Assembly (NCBI GenBank): GCA_002356515.1
Contig: AP017605.1
Location: 4,783,001 to 4,847,000 of the forward strand
DNA from: Mesorhizobium loti
GTDB lineage: Bacteria > Pseudomonadota > Alphaproteobacteria > Rhizobiales > Rhizobiaceae
Length of the DNA: 64,000 nucleotides
Direction of reading: 5' to 3'
Of this stretch, positions 62,938-64,000 are shown in pieces; position 1 is the stretch's first letter; each line of letters starts with the position of its first letter. The notes under the pieces were generated by a model. That model saw only the letters and a list, made by a program, of their open reading frames with translations. It did not search any database and had not been told where the DNA came from. The position numbers and the translations under genes are program-made.

Positions 62938-64000
62938 TCAGGCCACATTGGCAGGTTCGGTTTCCGACTGTTCTCCCGACAGCATCCTGGACAGCCGGCT
63001 CGCCGGCTTTGCCTTCAGCCGCTGATACTGTCCGACTTCCACGACACGGCCGTCTTCCATCGCCACCACCCAGTCGGCGAAGGCGATCATCGACGGCCGG
63101 TGCGCGATGGTCAGAATGGTCATCGTGCCGCGCAATCCGTCGATCGATCGGGCGATCAGCGACTGGTTCTGCCAGTCGAGCGCACTGGTTGCCTCGTCGA
63201 GGATGAGCAGCGACGGCTTTCGCAGCAGCGCCCGCGCCAGTGCGATGCGCTGACGCTCGCCGCCGGAGAGCCGCACGCCGCGGTCACCGACCACCGTGTC
63301 GAGCCGTTGATCGAGCCGTTCGACGAATTCGCCGGCATGCGCAGCGCGCAGCGCGGTCCACAATTCGTCGTCGCTGGCCTGTGGCGCGGCCAGACGCAGG
63401 TTCGCCGCGATCGTGTCATGCAGCAGGAACACGTCCTGCGGCACATAGGCCACCTGGTCGCGCCAGCGCCGGCGATTGCCGGCATCGATCTCGACGCCGT
63501 CGACGAGGATCTTGCCGGCGGTCGGTTCGAGCAGACCGAGCAGCATGTCGGCGATTGTGCTCTTGCCCGATCCCGAGGGGCCGATCAGGGCGGTGACCTT
63601 GCCGGCCGGCAGGCCGAAGGTGATGTCGCTCACCACCGTTTTGCCGGTGCCGTCGTCGTAGCCGAAGAAGACACCGCGAATGTTCAGCCCGGTATCGAGC
63701 GACAGCTTCTGCTTATCCGCCGATTCGGCATGGCCCGGCTCGCGCTCGGCGTCGAAACGGGCCTGCAGGCCGCGCATGGCGGTATAGGCGGGCAGGTTGA
63801 TCAGCACCTGCTGGGCTTGCGTCTGCATGTCCATGAAGCGCGGTGCTATGCGCATGAAGACCAGCAGCAGCACGACGATTTCGGCCAGCGACAGGTTGAA
63901 GCGGACCAGTGCCACATAGATGAACAGGCTGAGGCCCACGACGCTCGCCACCTGGAACACCGCGGTGCCGATCGAGCTGTTGCTGACATAGTCGATGTTG
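62938..64000 (-). CDS. ABC exporter (fused membrane and ATPase domains), 5' end outside window
   Basis: The frame is open to the window edge, so the N-terminal membrane helices are missing. The visible 353 residues hold the end of a type I exporter transmembrane domain (LSLAEIVVLLLVFMRIAPRFM) and a full ATPase: Walker A GPSGSGKST, LSGGERQRIALARALL, Walker B LLILDEATSAL and the H-loop IAHRPSM. MsbA-like lipid exporters and EPS-linked exporters share this form. Its position by exoX and exoY suggests a role in polysaccharide or glycolipid export, which is an inference. Confidence 0.9.
   Translation of the reverse strand, partial: NIDYVSNSSIGTAVFQVASVVGLSLFIYVALVRFNLSLAEIVVLLLVFMRIAPRFMDMQTQAQQVLINLPAYTAMRGLQARFDAEREPGHAESADKQKLSLDTGLNIRGVFFGYDDGTGKTVVSDITFGLPAGKVTALIGPSGSGKSTIADMLLGLLEPTAGKILVDGVEIDAGNRRRWRDQVAYVPQDVFLLHDTIAANLRLAAPQASDDELWTALRAAHAGEFVERLDQRLDTVVGDRGVRLSGGERQRIALARALLRKPSLLILDEATSALDWQNQSLIARSIDGLRGTMTILTIAHRPSMIAFADWVVAMEDGRVVEVGQYQRLKAKPASRLSRMLSGEQSETEPANVA

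Overview
The window reads as chromosomal DNA of a Mesorhizobium-like alphaproteobacterium (Rhizobiales). The base composition is high in GC. The housekeeping block at 13.7-18.7 kb carries rpsA, cmk, a class II aroA very like the Agrobacterium CP4 type, a TIGR02300 acidic protein and tRNA-Ala(GGC), an arrangement I recall from rhizobia. The window also holds ExoY/ExoF/ExoQ/ExoX-type exopolysaccharide genes, a soxBDAG operon and large palindromic intergenic repeats of a rhizobial kind. The species cannot be fixed from sequence alone.

Layout. 0-4.6 kb: end of an exported caspase-like protein, an FMN reductase, a cytochrome P450, an NDUFA9-like NAD-dependent protein and DoxX. 4.9-13.6 kb: a probable system for basic or guanidino amino acids. 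It has an Ldh_2 oxidoreductase, a polar amino acid ABC transporter (two permeases, binding protein, ATPase), a DDAH/amidinotransferase-fold hydrolase, a BetI-like TetR regulator, a 5-guanidino-2-oxopentanoate decarboxylase-like ThDP enzyme and an SDR. 13.7-18.7 kb: core genes and tRNA-Ala. 18.8-19.2 kb: a frameshifted remnant of an Sfp-type phosphopantetheinyl transferase. 19.2-31.3 kb: an organosulfur island with a GntR regulator, SsuD, a FAD/NAD(P)-binding protein, SfnG, a complete branched-chain-type (HAAT) ABC importer, an SfnB-like flavoprotein and MsuE. 31.9-40.4 kb: a dimethylglycine dehydrogenase-like gene followed by soxBDAG, a one-carbon/betaine catabolic operon, with a TetR gene upstream. 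40.6-42.7 kb: an aldehyde dehydrogenase and a DUF1349 protein. 42.8-49.7 kb: a glycan-related block with an exostosin-like protein, a fusion of two glycosyltransferase domains, a GT4 enzyme, a MerA-like oxidoreductase lacking one active-site cysteine and a glucoamylase-family protein. 49.8-51.4 kb: an SDR and a ParDE toxin-antitoxin pair. 51.4-58.0 kb: a LuxR-type regulator divergent from acetone carboxylase beta-alpha-gamma genes and an SDR. 58.3-64 kb: exopolysaccharide genes (ExoQ-like polymerase, ExoF-like export protein, ExoY-like priming transferase, ExoX-like repressor) and a truncated ABC exporter.

How the genes work together. Much of the window consists of nutrient-acquisition modules typical of a soil or root-associated bacterium, each with its own regulator and importer. 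They cover arginine-like compounds, sulfones and sulfonates, methylated glycines and acetone. Tight ATGA/GTGA overlaps mark translational coupling inside several operons. Strong hairpins follow both substrate-binding-protein genes and are likely to set expression ratios. I found no phage, insertion sequence or CRISPR array. The most unusual items are the sulfone cluster built around a HAAT transporter, the Och1-like/Anp1-like glycosyltransferase fusion, the MerA-like protein missing a cysteine, and the phosphopantetheinyl transferase pseudogene beside tRNA-Ala.
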